Shown here: one piece after another, positions 1-7,403 of the stretch
Layout: the number at the start of each line of letters is the position of its first letter
How positions within the stretch are numbered: the first letter of the stretch is position 1
Source: Methanobacteriota archaeon
GTDB lineage: Archaea; Thermoplasmatota; Thermoplasmata; RBG-16-68-12
Reading direction: 5' to 3'
Length of the DNA: 32,122 nt
Assembly: GCA_005878485.1 (NCBI GenBank)
Contig: VBMG01000044.1
Span: 1-32,122 of the forward strand
The notes under the pieces: generated by a model
Databases searched by the model: none
Told to the model about the DNA's origin: nothing
Seen by the model: only the letters and a program-made list of their open reading frames with translations
Position numbers and translations under genes: made by a program

Positions 1-567
1 GACGCGTCGGGGAGCTCCGACCGGCCGACCTTGTTGTTCGCGGGGAGACTCCTCGCGATGAAGGGTATCGAGACCCTCCTTCGGGCGATGGCCCGCCTCG
101 ATCCATCCGTCCGGCTGCTGCTCGCGGGACCGGGCGACCAGGGACCCTGGAAGGCGCTCGCATACGACTTGGGCCTGACGAGTGATCGGTGCGAATTCTT
201 GGGGCGGGTGCCGTACGAGTCGATGCCAACCCTCTACCGCCAAGTCGACGCGGTCGTCTTGCCGAGCTTCACGGAGAGTTGCCCGATGGTCGCGCTCGAG
301 GCGATGGCGTGTGGCACGCCTCTGATCGCCGCGGACGTTGGCGGCGTATCCGAAATCGTGCGGGATGGAGAGACGGGCTGGCTCTTCCCGGCCGGTGACA
401 CCCACGGCCTCGTGTCGTGCATCGAGGCTGTCCTCGGAAACGCGGTTCGCACGGAACGCGTCCGCCTCCGAGCCCGCGCATGGGCAGAAGCGAACGCCTC
501 GATCGATCGGATGGCGGAACAGACGTTCCGGTTTTACGAGCGGCTCCTTGGGGGGGAGGCGTCGTGA
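1..567 (+). CDS. Glycosyltransferase family 4, C-terminal part (cut by window edge)
   Basis: The reading frame is open from base 1, so the ORF-track start at 31 is only an internal TTG and the true N-terminus lies outside the window. About 188 residues are visible. They form the nucleotide-sugar-binding half of a GT-B glycosyltransferase: LLFAGRLLAMKGIETLL (the usual VGRL..KG strand-loop), then LPSFTESCPMVALEAMACGTPLIA, the E-x7-E region that contacts the donor sugar nucleotide, then GGVSEIVRDGETGWLF. The enzyme should transfer a sugar from an NDP- or UDP-sugar to a growing glycan at the cytoplasmic membrane face. Donor and acceptor cannot be read from the sequence. Its TGA overlaps the GTG of the next gene by 4 bp (GTGA), so the two are probably translationally coupled. 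It opens a glycan gene cluster that extends left of the window. Confidence 0.9.
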   Translation, partial: DASGSSDRPTLLFAGRLLAMKGIETLLRAMARLDPSVRLLLAGPGDQGPWKALAYDLGLTSDRCEFLGRVPYESMPTLYRQVDAVVLPSFTESCPMVALEAMACGTPLIAADVGGVSEIVRDGETGWLFPAGDTHGLVSCIEAVLGNAVRTERVRLRARAWAEANASIDRMAEQTFRFYERLLGGEAS

Positions 568-2000
568 ACGTCGCGATCGTCAACCCGCCCCGGTTCGACG
601 GCGACTCCGTCGTCCGCGAGGAACGCTGTGAAGTGGTCGAACGCTACTCGGTCCTCGAACCGTACAGCTTGCTCCAGCTCGCGTCGCTCCTCCTCGCGGA
701 GGGCCACCGCGTGCGGTTGCTCGATGCGAACGGGGAAAACGCCACGTTTCCCGAGGTGGAGTCGTGGTTGCGGAGCGCCCCGTACGATGCGTTGATCTTG
801 CGATTCACACCGACGACGTTTGACCACGACCTGCGCGTGGCGGCGCTTTCGAAGCGGATCCACCCGGAAGCCCGCACGATCGGCATTTGCTGGACCCTTC
901 GCACGATGCCGACCGAGGTCCTCCGGGAGGCTCTGCCGCTCGACATCTACCTGCGTCACGAATACGAGAGCGTCGGGCCGCCTCTCATCAACGCGCTCGA
1001 GGATGGCGGGCGGCTCGACCTCGTGCCCGGCATCGCGTACCGGGAGAACAGCCACGTTGCGGTCACGGACAACGCCCGGCCCATTGCGGACTACGACGCG
1101 ATCCCCCTTCCCGCGTACCAGCTCCTGGACTCCCTCGATCCGTACTTCATTTCGGCGCCTGCATGTCGGCCGTTCACAATCCTGTACGCGAGCAAAGGAT
1201 GTCCGTTCGCGTGCTCCTTTTGCACGGTCGCCAAGACGGCGTGGAAGTACCGTTCCGCGGACAGCGTGCTGGAGGAACTCGGCCACCTTCGGGACCACTA
1301 CCGGATCCGGACCGTCTCGTTCTTCGACGAGACCTTCACGATGAACAAGAAGCGGGTCCGAGAGCTCTGCGAAGGGATCCGCCGCGAGCGGATCGACATC
1401 CGATGGTATTGCAACACCCGCGTCCACCTCGTGGACCCGGACCTCCTGAGGACGATGCGTTCGGCGGGATGCAGCGGCATCTCTTTCGGGGTCGAATCCG
1501 GGAACCAGCAGATTCTGAACAGCGTGAGCAAACAGGCGACGGTTGCCCAGGCGGAACAAGCGATCCGATGGGCCAAGGAGGCGCACATCAAGACGTACTG
1601 CGCGTTCATCCTCGGGTTGCCTGGAGAGACGGGAGAGACCGCGATGGACACGATCCGGTTTGCCCTCCGGACGCTCCCCAACGGGGCTCAGTTCAATGTG
1701 CTCGCCCCGTACCCGGGGACGGAGCTGTACGAGACGCTGCAGGCGAGCGGTGCCCTGCCGGACATCAACTGGCGCGGCTTGTATCAGGATAGTGCCGTCG
1801 TCGGGACGGATGGGTTGTCGAAGGCCGAGCTCAATCGACTCCGGAAGCTCGCGTACACGAAGCTCTACTTCAGCCCACGGTGGTGGTGGCAAAACCTCCG
1901 ATCCGCCCTCGAGAGCCGGGACGATTTCGAGCTCGCCTCGCGGTACGGCCTCCGGGTCTTGTCGAACTACTTCGTCCACGGGATGCAAGGGTCTCATTAG
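564..2000 (+). CDS. Cobalamin-binding-type radical SAM enzyme
   Basis: The ORF track begins at 417, but the first 49 residues are out-of-frame shadow of the glycosyltransferase. The real start is GTG 564 (VNVAIVNPP), preceded by a strong GGGGGGAGG Shine-Dalgarno, giving 478 residues. The N-terminal ~130 residues have the Rossmann-like B12-binding fold of BchE/HpnR-type enzymes (NPP, PYSLLQLASLLLAEGHRVRLLDAN). The radical SAM core carries the 4Fe-4S motif CPFACSFC (Cys213, 217, 220), followed by FFDETFTMN, GISFGVESG and FILGLPGET, typical of this superfamily. No B12-ligand His in a DxHxxG motif is obvious, so binding may be base-off without a protein ligand, or absent. Within a glycan cluster it may methylate or otherwise modify a sugar or lipid carrier (inference). 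Substrate unknown. Confidence 0.88.
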   Translation: MNVAIVNPPRFDGDSVVREERCEVVERYSVLEPYSLLQLASLLLAEGHRVRLLDANGENATFPEVESWLRSAPYDALILRFTPTTFDHDLRVAALSKRIHPEARTIGICWTLRTMPTEVLREALPLDIYLRHEYESVGPPLINALEDGGRLDLVPGIAYRENSHVAVTDNARPIADYDAIPLPAYQLLDSLDPYFISAPACRPFTILYASKGCPFACSFCTVAKTAWKYRSADSVLEELGHLRDHYRIRTVSFFDETFTMNKKRVRELCEGIRRERIDIRWYCNTRVHLVDPDLLRTMRSAGCSGISFGVESGNQQILNSVSKQATVAQAEQAIRWAKEAHIKTYCAFILGLPGETGETAMDTIRFALRTLPNGAQFNVLAPYPGTELYETLQASGALPDINWRGLYQDSAVVGTDGLSKAELNRLRKLAYTKLYFSPRWWWQNLRSALESRDDFELASRYGLRVLSNYFVHGMQGSH

Positions 2001-2033
2001 GGATTCGATGGACTCTCTTGTCGCGAAGGTGGA

Positions 2034-2198
2034 ATGATGAGCCTTCGATTCGTGGAGTTCGAATTCGATGGCTTCCCGGCGTTCGGTCAACTTCCTAGAG
2101 GGGCCCGGGTCGTGGGCGCGAAGTACGACTGTGGCTGCGAGTGGCGCCGGGTCGGCAACAACAAGATGCAGGTGTACTGTCGGATTCACAGCGCCTGA
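2034..2198 (+). CDS. Small Cys/His mini-protein, putative zinc knuckle (54 aa)
   Basis: This gene is too short for the ORF track. It starts at ATG 2034 (or the adjacent ATG 2037), after a Shine-Dalgarno-like AAGGTGG. It lies 33 bp after the radical SAM gene on the same strand and ends at TGA 2196-2198. The C-terminal half reads YDCGCEWRRVGNNKMQVYCRIH, placing Cys33, Cys35, Cys49 and His52 as C-x-C-x13-C-x2-H, which could bind one zinc ion. The N-terminal half is short and hydrophobic with alternating aromatic residues. I do not recognise a named family. It could be a nucleic-acid-binding zinc knuckle or a small partner of the upstream enzyme. The ribosome-binding site, position and metal-ligand pattern support a real gene, but no homology search was possible. 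Confidence 0.6.
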   Translation: MMSLRFVEFEFDGFPAFGQLPRGARVVGAKYDCGCEWRRVGNNKMQVYCRIHSA

Positions 2199-2301
2199 CT
2201 TTCCCTGCGACGACCCGGGACATAACCGAGGCGGGTTGTTGCGGAACCCTTCGATGTCTGGGTGTAATCCGATCAGACCGCGTTGATTCTGTGAGAATCC
2301 C

Positions 2302-3249
2302 CTATTGTCGTGCGGGACGGGAACTCGTCTTCGCCGCCCTCCAGCCGAACAGCGTCCCAAGAAACGAACTTCGAGAGACCGACCAGGTCGTTCGAACGAG
2401 AGATCTCGGCCCGCGAGCGCGGAATCGACCTCGATCGCTGCGCGGACTACGGCTCATCGCGATGAGTTCGATGAGCAAAGCGCAAAATCTCGCGAAGTAC
2501 TCGGCCTTGCTGACTCCCAGAGATCCGGCGTGCCTTGCAATGAGGTAAGCGCCGCTCCAGGCGTATTGGGGCAGATTGGGACCGAGGGTTTCGCGGGCAG
2601 GCCCCCACGAACGACGGTGCCAGACGATCGCTTCCGGCGCATCCGTCACCCGGACCCCGCTCAAGGTGAGCTTGATTCCGATGTCGTGATCGTCGAATCC
2701 GTAGGCGAGGTTCTCGTCGAATCCACCCACCGCTTCCAGCCAGGACTTTCGGAATGCCATGTTGCAGCCGGCGGGGCAGAGGTGAAGGTCTCGAAGCCAA
2801 AACCGGAAGCTGCCGTCGCTGATGATCCGGCCGTCCTCCGGATCTCGCACCTGCCCGGCGAGCGCGGTTGTTCCGTCTTGGAAGTGCTTCGCGATGCTCT
2901 CGATCCAGCGCGGATCCGCGATCGCATCGTCGTCGATGAATGCGACCCACTCGCCTCGCGCGGAGGACCATCCCAGGTTTCTCGCGTTCCCGAGTCCGGC
3001 TCGCCCGTGTTGCCACACGACGCGGGTTGTGAGTCCCTGGGATCCCAGGTCGTCTACGGCGTGCGCCGTGTCAGCGTCTCCCTCGACCCCGACGACGAGG
3101 ATTTCCCTCGGCAGGACGGACTGGTCGGACAGGCCTTTCAAACAACGACGAAGCCGTTCGGGCCGCTTCCAGGAGCAGACGACGACGCTGAGACCACCGT
3201 CCACCGACGTCGCTTCCCCAAGGATGGGGTCGATCCGACTTGCTGGCAT
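2302..3249 (-). CDS. Glycosyltransferase family 2
   Basis: GT-A fold glycosyltransferase of 315 residues. The ORF-track start (3693) lies inside the upstream gene. ATG 3249 (MPASRIDPIL) fits the family, which begins shortly before LSVVVCSWKRPERL. Seen motifs: the N-terminal nucleotide-binding strand, GLGNARNLGW, the metal-binding DxD as FIDDDAIADP (Asp106-108), and CPAGCNMAFRKSWLEAVGGFDENLAYGFDDHDIGIKL, the acceptor-side segment with a catalytic-base region typical of GT2. The C-terminus is basic and partly hydrophobic, suggesting membrane association. It starts 5 bp after the stop of the upstream propeller gene, so the two form a minus-strand operon. It should add one sugar to a surface glycan or glycolipid. 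Donor unknown. Confidence 0.88.
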   Translation of the reverse strand: MPASRIDPILGEATSVDGGLSVVVCSWKRPERLRRCLKGLSDQSVLPREILVVGVEGDADTAHAVDDLGSQGLTTRVVWQHGRAGLGNARNLGWSSARGEWVAFIDDDAIADPRWIESIAKHFQDGTTALAGQVRDPEDGRIISDGSFRFWLRDLHLCPAGCNMAFRKSWLEAVGGFDENLAYGFDDHDIGIKLTLSGVRVTDAPEAIVWHRRSWGPARETLGPNLPQYAWSGAYLIARHAGSLGVSKAEYFARFCALLIELIAMSRSPRSDRGRFRARGPRSLVRTTWSVSRSSFLGTLFGWRAAKTSSRPARQ

Positions 3250-3254
3250 CGCGT

Positions 3255-4211
3255 TCAACGGACCAACACCTTGTTCCAGCGACCTCCGATCGCGTCTCGG
3301 AAGTTCCGTCCCATCGCCCGGCCGCTGAAGGAGAACCGCTTTCCATCCACCAGGGTGCGGTCCCCCACGGACGACAGCGTGTGAATGCCCTGCCGACGCG
3401 GCCCATCGCGGAAAGGGCTGACGACGGCGACTTGCTCCTCGCGAAATTCCTTTGTCGTCAGGCGGACAATCCGGTTCAGGACCACGGAGCCCCCGTACGT
3501 TTCCGAACAGTCTTGGGCGGGGCGGTACAGCTCCCCGTCGAAACGGAACGGAGTGCCGGCGGGGGCGGAGGACCGAATGTCTGTTTTCACGGGGTTCGCC
3601 TCGTGCGGCTGCCAAGGACCGAGGAGTTCGGGGGCGTGCCAGATCCGGAGCTTCGCGAAAAGGCCGTCCTCCGCATCCGTGTGCATGAGCCAAAACCGGC
3701 CCTCGTGTTCGAAGACGGTGTTGTCAACCGCGGCGACTCCCCGGATGAGGGTCGCTTCCTTGGTCCACCGATGGGGGAACTCGACCGCACGGTAAAGCGC
3801 CACCTCGCGACCCTGCGAGGTCTCCGGGATGCAGAACACCGTCCCCCGTCGCTCGACCAGGTAGGGATAGGATGCGTGGAACGGGAGGTCGAGGACGACC
3901 TGCGGATCCGAGACGCCCCCCTTTGCGTCCAGGCTTGCGGACGAAATCACCCCTTTGCGGGTTCCGAGGTCGAACTCCTCGAAGAGGACCTCCAGGCCGT
4001 GTCCCCTCGGGAGCCCAAAGGGATCCGCTAGATACTTGCCGCGGCCCGGGAGCGGAAACCAGTGGACATCGGGTCTCGAATCGGGCTCAAGAAAGGAATG
4101 GATGGGCGCGTCGACGATTCCGATATGCCAGTGCTCGTGGCGGAACGCGAGGGTGTACTCCTCCCGGAGGAACTCTCGGACTCTTCGAGCGGCAACGGGG
4201 ACCTGACTCAC
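3255..4211 (-). CDS. GINT1 N-terminal-like beta-propeller protein of a glycan cluster
   Basis: About 318 residues if it begins at GTG 4211 (VSQVPVAARRVREFL). A second in-frame GTG at 4289 is possible, and the ORF-track start at 4667 overlaps the divergent gene and is unlikely. Motifs recall the five-bladed propeller found N-terminal in glucosamine inositolphosphorylceramide transferases and as a stand-alone protein in many bacterial glycan loci: WHIGIVDAP, KYLADPFGL, LEVLFEEFD, ASYPYLVERRGTVFCIPET, WLMHTDAEDG, GPWQPHEANPVKTDIRSSAPAG, LYRPAQDCSETYGG. Such proteins may bind or process sugars; their exact reaction is not established. It is co-transcribed with the GT2 gene 5 bp downstream. The family call rests on recall of motifs, not on a search. 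Confidence 0.72.
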   Translation of the reverse strand: MSQVPVAARRVREFLREEYTLAFRHEHWHIGIVDAPIHSFLEPDSRPDVHWFPLPGRGKYLADPFGLPRGHGLEVLFEEFDLGTRKGVISSASLDAKGGVSDPQVVLDLPFHASYPYLVERRGTVFCIPETSQGREVALYRAVEFPHRWTKEATLIRGVAAVDNTVFEHEGRFWLMHTDAEDGLFAKLRIWHAPELLGPWQPHEANPVKTDIRSSAPAGTPFRFDGELYRPAQDCSETYGGSVVLNRIVRLTTKEFREEQVAVVSPFRDGPRRQGIHTLSSVGDRTLVDGKRFSFSGRAMGRNFRDAIGGRWNKVLVR

Positions 4212-4574
4212 GCAATTCGCACGAGATTGTCGAGGACGGATATCGGACTCATCGCTTACATCCGACGCGTTCTCCTCCACCTCGAACACGACCCGTGTCG
4301 CTCGTGTCGCACGGAGCCTTGAGGACCGTTGATTCTCTGGAAGAGGTCGGATAGGTGGAAGACTGACGCTCGTCTTGGCAGGCCCGCGACCAATCCTCAC
4401 GGTTCGGCGGCCGTGGCGCGTCGGCTTGCGAATCCTCGAGGAGGGCTCCGTGTGGGATCGCTGGAGGCGTGAAGCGATCCACGGCGCCGAATCGACTGAC
4501 GAATGTCCCCCATCCTCCGCACGGACGCACTCTGGACTGGATCCCCATCCCCCGCAGGCGGGTGAAACGGTCCG
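4212..4574. other. Divergent intergenic region, 363 bp, without a convincing gene
   Basis: This gap separates the minus-strand propeller gene from the plus-strand GT4 gene. ORFs called here (for example 4375-4578 plus) have no recognisable motif. No clear TATA box precedes either flanking gene, unlike the housekeeping half of the window. The only structure seen is the 8-bp inverted repeat at 4455-4480. The propeller gene may extend to GTG 4289, which would shorten the gap to 285 bp. Confidence 0.6.
4455..4480. repeat. Inverted repeat GGATCGCT-N10-AGCGATCC
   Basis: Perfect 8-bp arms (4455-4462 and 4473-4480) surround the 10-base spacer GGAGGCGTGA. It lies about 95 bp before GT4 gene 4575. As RNA it would form a short hairpin with a ribosome-binding-like GGAGG in the loop; as DNA it could be a regulator site. 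Nothing in the window repeats it. Confidence 0.45.
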
Positions 4575-5669
4575 ATGAGCGAGGCTCCTCGGATCGGGAT
4601 GCTCACTCCGCATGTCGGACTGTGCCCCGCTGACGGGGTTGAGGTATTCAATCAATACCTCCAGCATGCCCTAGGAAACCTGGAGATCTTCGTGGACTCG
4701 CTCCCGGACGGGCATCGGCATATCGACGAGCTCGATCGGGTCGGCCTCGAGCTGCCCTACCAGGCGTTGCACGCGGCCCGCGTCCTGGCCCGACGACATC
4801 GGGAGGAGCCGTTCCAGCTCATCATCTGCAACGGAGTCCATGGGTGGCCCCCTTCCTTGACGAGGCTCGGCGTGCCGTTGGTCCAAGTGTACCACCTCAC
4901 GATGGCGGGGCTTGCCCGGAACGCGCTCCCCATCCGAAGTGATCGTCTGACGACGGGCCGGGTCACCGGTTTCTTTGACCGGTTGGCCGGGGTCGGCAAG
5001 CACGTCGTGGCCGTGAGCCACCGGGTGTTGCGCGAAGTCGAATCGTTCTACGGGCTCCGAGGGCGGGTCATCCCGAATGGCATCGACACGACGGCCTTCC
5101 GGCCGATGGGTCAGGCGCGCGCCCGCGACACATTGGGGCTACAGCCCGACGCCACCATTGGGCTTTTCGTCGGTCGCCCCGACCACACGAAGGGGTACGA
5201 TACCTTCCTCCGAGTTGCTCGCCGGATGCCTGAGGTTCAGTTCCTCGTGGCGGGCGGCTCCGGACCCGCCCAGGGAAACGTGCGGCCGCTGGGTCGGATC
5301 CCGCACTCCGACATGCCCTGGTGGTACTCGGCCTCCGACTTCTTCTTCCTCCCCTCCCGCTATGAAGGGTTCGGCCTTTCCACGATCGAAGCCCTCTCGT
5401 GCGATGTCCCGGTGGTCGTGAGCGAAGCCGCCTTTCCCTTCTCGGGGAATCGGTCTGAATGCGGAATCGTCGTGGACGGGGATCGGGAGCAGGACTTCGT
5501 CCAAGCGATTCATCAGGTGGTGGGCGATGGGGACTCCTTCTCCCCGCGTGAATTCGCCGCCCCCCGGTTTTCCATCAAGGTGTTCGAAGACACTTGGCGC
5601 GCGTTCATCGATTCGCTCCTCGGCGTGGGCGACGGTTCCTTCCAGTCCACTCCGGAGGCAAATTCGTGA
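4575..5669 (+). CDS. Glycosyltransferase family 4 (GT-B fold)
   Basis: A complete 364-residue GT4 enzyme starting at ATG 4575. The N-terminal half (about 1-180) holds the acceptor-side Rossmann domain: IGMLTPHVGLCPADGVEVF, then VVAVSHRVLREVESFYG and VIPNGIDTTAFRP, the interdomain hinge of this family. The C-terminal half carries IGLFVGRPDHTKGYDTFL, VQFLVAGGSG and FLPSRYEGFGLSTIEALSCDVPVVVSE, the E-x7-E donor-binding segment. It should transfer a sugar from a nucleotide donor to a lipid-linked or protein-linked glycan. Its TGA overlaps the GTG of the flippase-like gene by 4 bp, implying co-translation. No strong Shine-Dalgarno precedes the ATG. Confidence 0.92.
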   Translation: MSEAPRIGMLTPHVGLCPADGVEVFNQYLQHALGNLEIFVDSLPDGHRHIDELDRVGLELPYQALHAARVLARRHREEPFQLIICNGVHGWPPSLTRLGVPLVQVYHLTMAGLARNALPIRSDRLTTGRVTGFFDRLAGVGKHVVAVSHRVLREVESFYGLRGRVIPNGIDTTAFRPMGQARARDTLGLQPDATIGLFVGRPDHTKGYDTFLRVARRMPEVQFLVAGGSGPAQGNVRPLGRIPHSDMPWWYSASDFFFLPSRYEGFGLSTIEALSCDVPVVVSEAAFPFSGNRSECGIVVDGDREQDFVQAIHQVVGDGDSFSPREFAAPRFSIKVFEDTWRAFIDSLLGVGDGSFQSTPEANS

Positions 5670-7168
5670 CCGCCGAGTCGCCGCACGTTTGGAACCGCAG
5701 CGGGCCTGGGCGGGCGGCGGTGAGGGCCCAGCCGAGCGAAGCGGGAAGATTTGGGCGAAACTTCGGGTTTGCCGCCCTCGGCCAGCTCGTTGCCCAGGTC
5801 TTCACATTGGTGCTATCGATTTTCGTGGCGAGGCGGCTCGGAGTGAGCGCCTACGGAATTTTCGTCTTCGGCTTCGCGTTCCCGAGTTGGTTCCTCCTGT
5901 TAGTCTCGCTCGGATTGGATGAGGCGATTTCGAAGAACGTCGCGGCGGATCGGTCCCGCGCAAGCAGGTACCTCACGACCGTCCTGCTCCTTCGACTTCT
6001 GCTTGGGGCGATCGCTCTCGTTGCAATGTGGGTTGGCATCCAAATCGTGTTGACCGATCCGTTGGCGAGGACGGTCACCATGCTGCTCGGGACCGCCAGC
6101 GTCATCGCCGCATACGCGAACACGTTCAGCTCGATCTTCCGGGCCTTCGAACGATTCGAGTATCCGGCCTTGGTCACGGTTATCGAGCGATCGGTCACCG
6201 TGGGAATATCTCTCGTCCTCTTGCTCCTCGGCCGCGGCCTCCTTGAGGTCTGCGTCGCGTTCTTGATCGGCAGCCTGACGACATTGGCCCTTTCCGGTAT
6301 CATCGCAACGAGGAAGTTCGCATTCTTCGCCAGGACCGTCAACGCGCAGACCTTGGAGGAAGTCGTGAAGACGGCGATCCCCTTCGGACTCGCCAATGCC
6401 GTCGCGACGTTCGTCTACACGACCGGGCTCGTCCTCCTGACGATCTTGCGAGATTCTGCTTCGACGGGTCTCTTCAACGCCGCGTTCACGTTGCTGTTCG
6501 GATTGTTCTCGTTTCTGTCCATCCTGAGCAGCACGCTGCTGCCGATGATGTCCCGGCTAAGCCAAGAATCCCGACGGAAGCTCGCCGCGGCCCTCCAGAG
6601 GATTCAGAAGCTGGCACTCATCGGTGGGGTACCGCTGGCGTTGGGCGGCTGGTTCTACGCGGACGCGATCATCACGCTGTTCTACGGCCCCGCCTTTCTT
6701 CCCGCGGCGGACAGCTTCCGGATCCTCGTCTTCAGTTTTTGTGTCGACACGGCCATGATGGGCAACGCACCCGCTCTTGCGGCAATCGGCCAGATGAAGC
6801 TGGTCTTGTACATTGGCTGTGTGGCTTCCGTGAGTACGATCACGCTGAGCCTCTTGCTCATCCCGCCCTTCGGAGCGGTGGGCGCCGCGTACGCGTTCTT
6901 TGCTTCCCATCTCTTGGCCGCCGGGCTCGGTGCTCTTGCCGTCCGGCGCCTGATCGCGCCCCTCGGGACATCGAGGATGATGGTCAAATCCGTCTTCGCG
7001 GGCTTTGTGATGCTGTTCGTCTTGGTCGCGATCCCACCGCTGCCGCTCTTGCTTGGAGTCGCAGCCGGCGCAGGGGTCTACTTCGCCGTCCTGTTCGCGA
7101 TCCGGGGCGCGTCGAAGGAAGATCGGGCCCTGGTGGGGGAAGCCCTCCGCGGAGCCTTCACGCGGTAG
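5666..7168 (+). CDS. Polysaccharide flippase-like membrane protein (MATE/MOP superfamily)
   Basis: The start is GTG 5666 (VTAESPHVWN), preceded by GGAGG eight bases upstream; the first 24 residues of the ORF-track protein are shadow. At 500 residues with about 12-14 hydrophobic segments, it matches the Wzx/RfbX-type branch of the MOP exporters. The N-terminal signature is GRFGRNFGFAALGQLVAQVFTLVLSIFVARRLGVSAYGIFVF, followed by repeated glycine-rich helices and a variable C-terminus. Family members flip lipid-linked oligosaccharides across the cytoplasmic membrane. Coupling by 4-bp overlap to a GT4 gene supports export of the glycan built here, perhaps for S-layer or lipid glycosylation (inference). 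Confidence 0.9.
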   Translation: MTAESPHVWNRSGPGRAAVRAQPSEAGRFGRNFGFAALGQLVAQVFTLVLSIFVARRLGVSAYGIFVFGFAFPSWFLLLVSLGLDEAISKNVAADRSRASRYLTTVLLLRLLLGAIALVAMWVGIQIVLTDPLARTVTMLLGTASVIAAYANTFSSIFRAFERFEYPALVTVIERSVTVGISLVLLLLGRGLLEVCVAFLIGSLTTLALSGIIATRKFAFFARTVNAQTLEEVVKTAIPFGLANAVATFVYTTGLVLLTILRDSASTGLFNAAFTLLFGLFSFLSILSSTLLPMMSRLSQESRRKLAAALQRIQKLALIGGVPLALGGWFYADAIITLFYGPAFLPAADSFRILVFSFCVDTAMMGNAPALAAIGQMKLVLYIGCVASVSTITLSLLLIPPFGAVGAAYAFFASHLLAAGLGALAVRRLIAPLGTSRMMVKSVFAGFVMLFVLVAIPPLPLLLGVAAGAGVYFAVLFAIRGASKEDRALVGEALRGAFTR

Positions 7169-7344
7169 CCGGAGTTCTGCAGGCAGAAGGCATACAAACG
7201 GTTGCGGTCGGACGTCGGATTTTCCGTGCGAAGCTTGGATGGGTCACCCCGGTCCGTTGATCCGAATCGGTATCGTCTGCGGACGCAGTTGAAACCACGA
7301 CCTTGGCTTCCACGCCTTTGTCAAACTCAAGCGCGTGACCAAAT

Positions 7345-7353
7345 CTATTAATA
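7345..7353 (+). promoter_or_regulatory. TATA-like box of the mixed-charge membrane protein gene
   Basis: CTATTAATA is centred near 7349, predicting transcription from about 7376 and a leader of about 28 nt before ATG 7404. This makes the ORF-track GTG at 7335 unlikely, because it lies upstream of the box. A second A/T patch, GATAAATC (7365-7372), could be used instead and would give a nearly leaderless message. Confidence 0.45.
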
Positions 7354-7372
7354 CGCTCGCGGTCGATAAATC

Positions 7373-7390
7373 GTCAGACAGAGGTCTGAC
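7373..7390. promoter_or_regulatory. Palindrome GTCAGAC-AGAG-GTCTGAC at the predicted transcription start
   Basis: Perfect 7-bp arms with a 4-bp spacer. The site covers the start point predicted from the TATA-like box at 7345-7353 and lies 14 bp before ATG 7404. Its position and symmetry suit an operator for a dimeric repressor; a short leader hairpin is the alternative. No second copy was seen in the window. Confidence 0.5.
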
Positions 7391-7403
7391 CAACCTCACT
7401 GGG

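Noticed and set aside
534-2360. 608-residue minus-strand ORF opposite the radical SAM gene
   Set aside because: Antisense shadow with low-complexity Arg/Pro/Asp content and no domain. The plus-strand gene has full radical SAM motifs and a strong ribosome-binding site.
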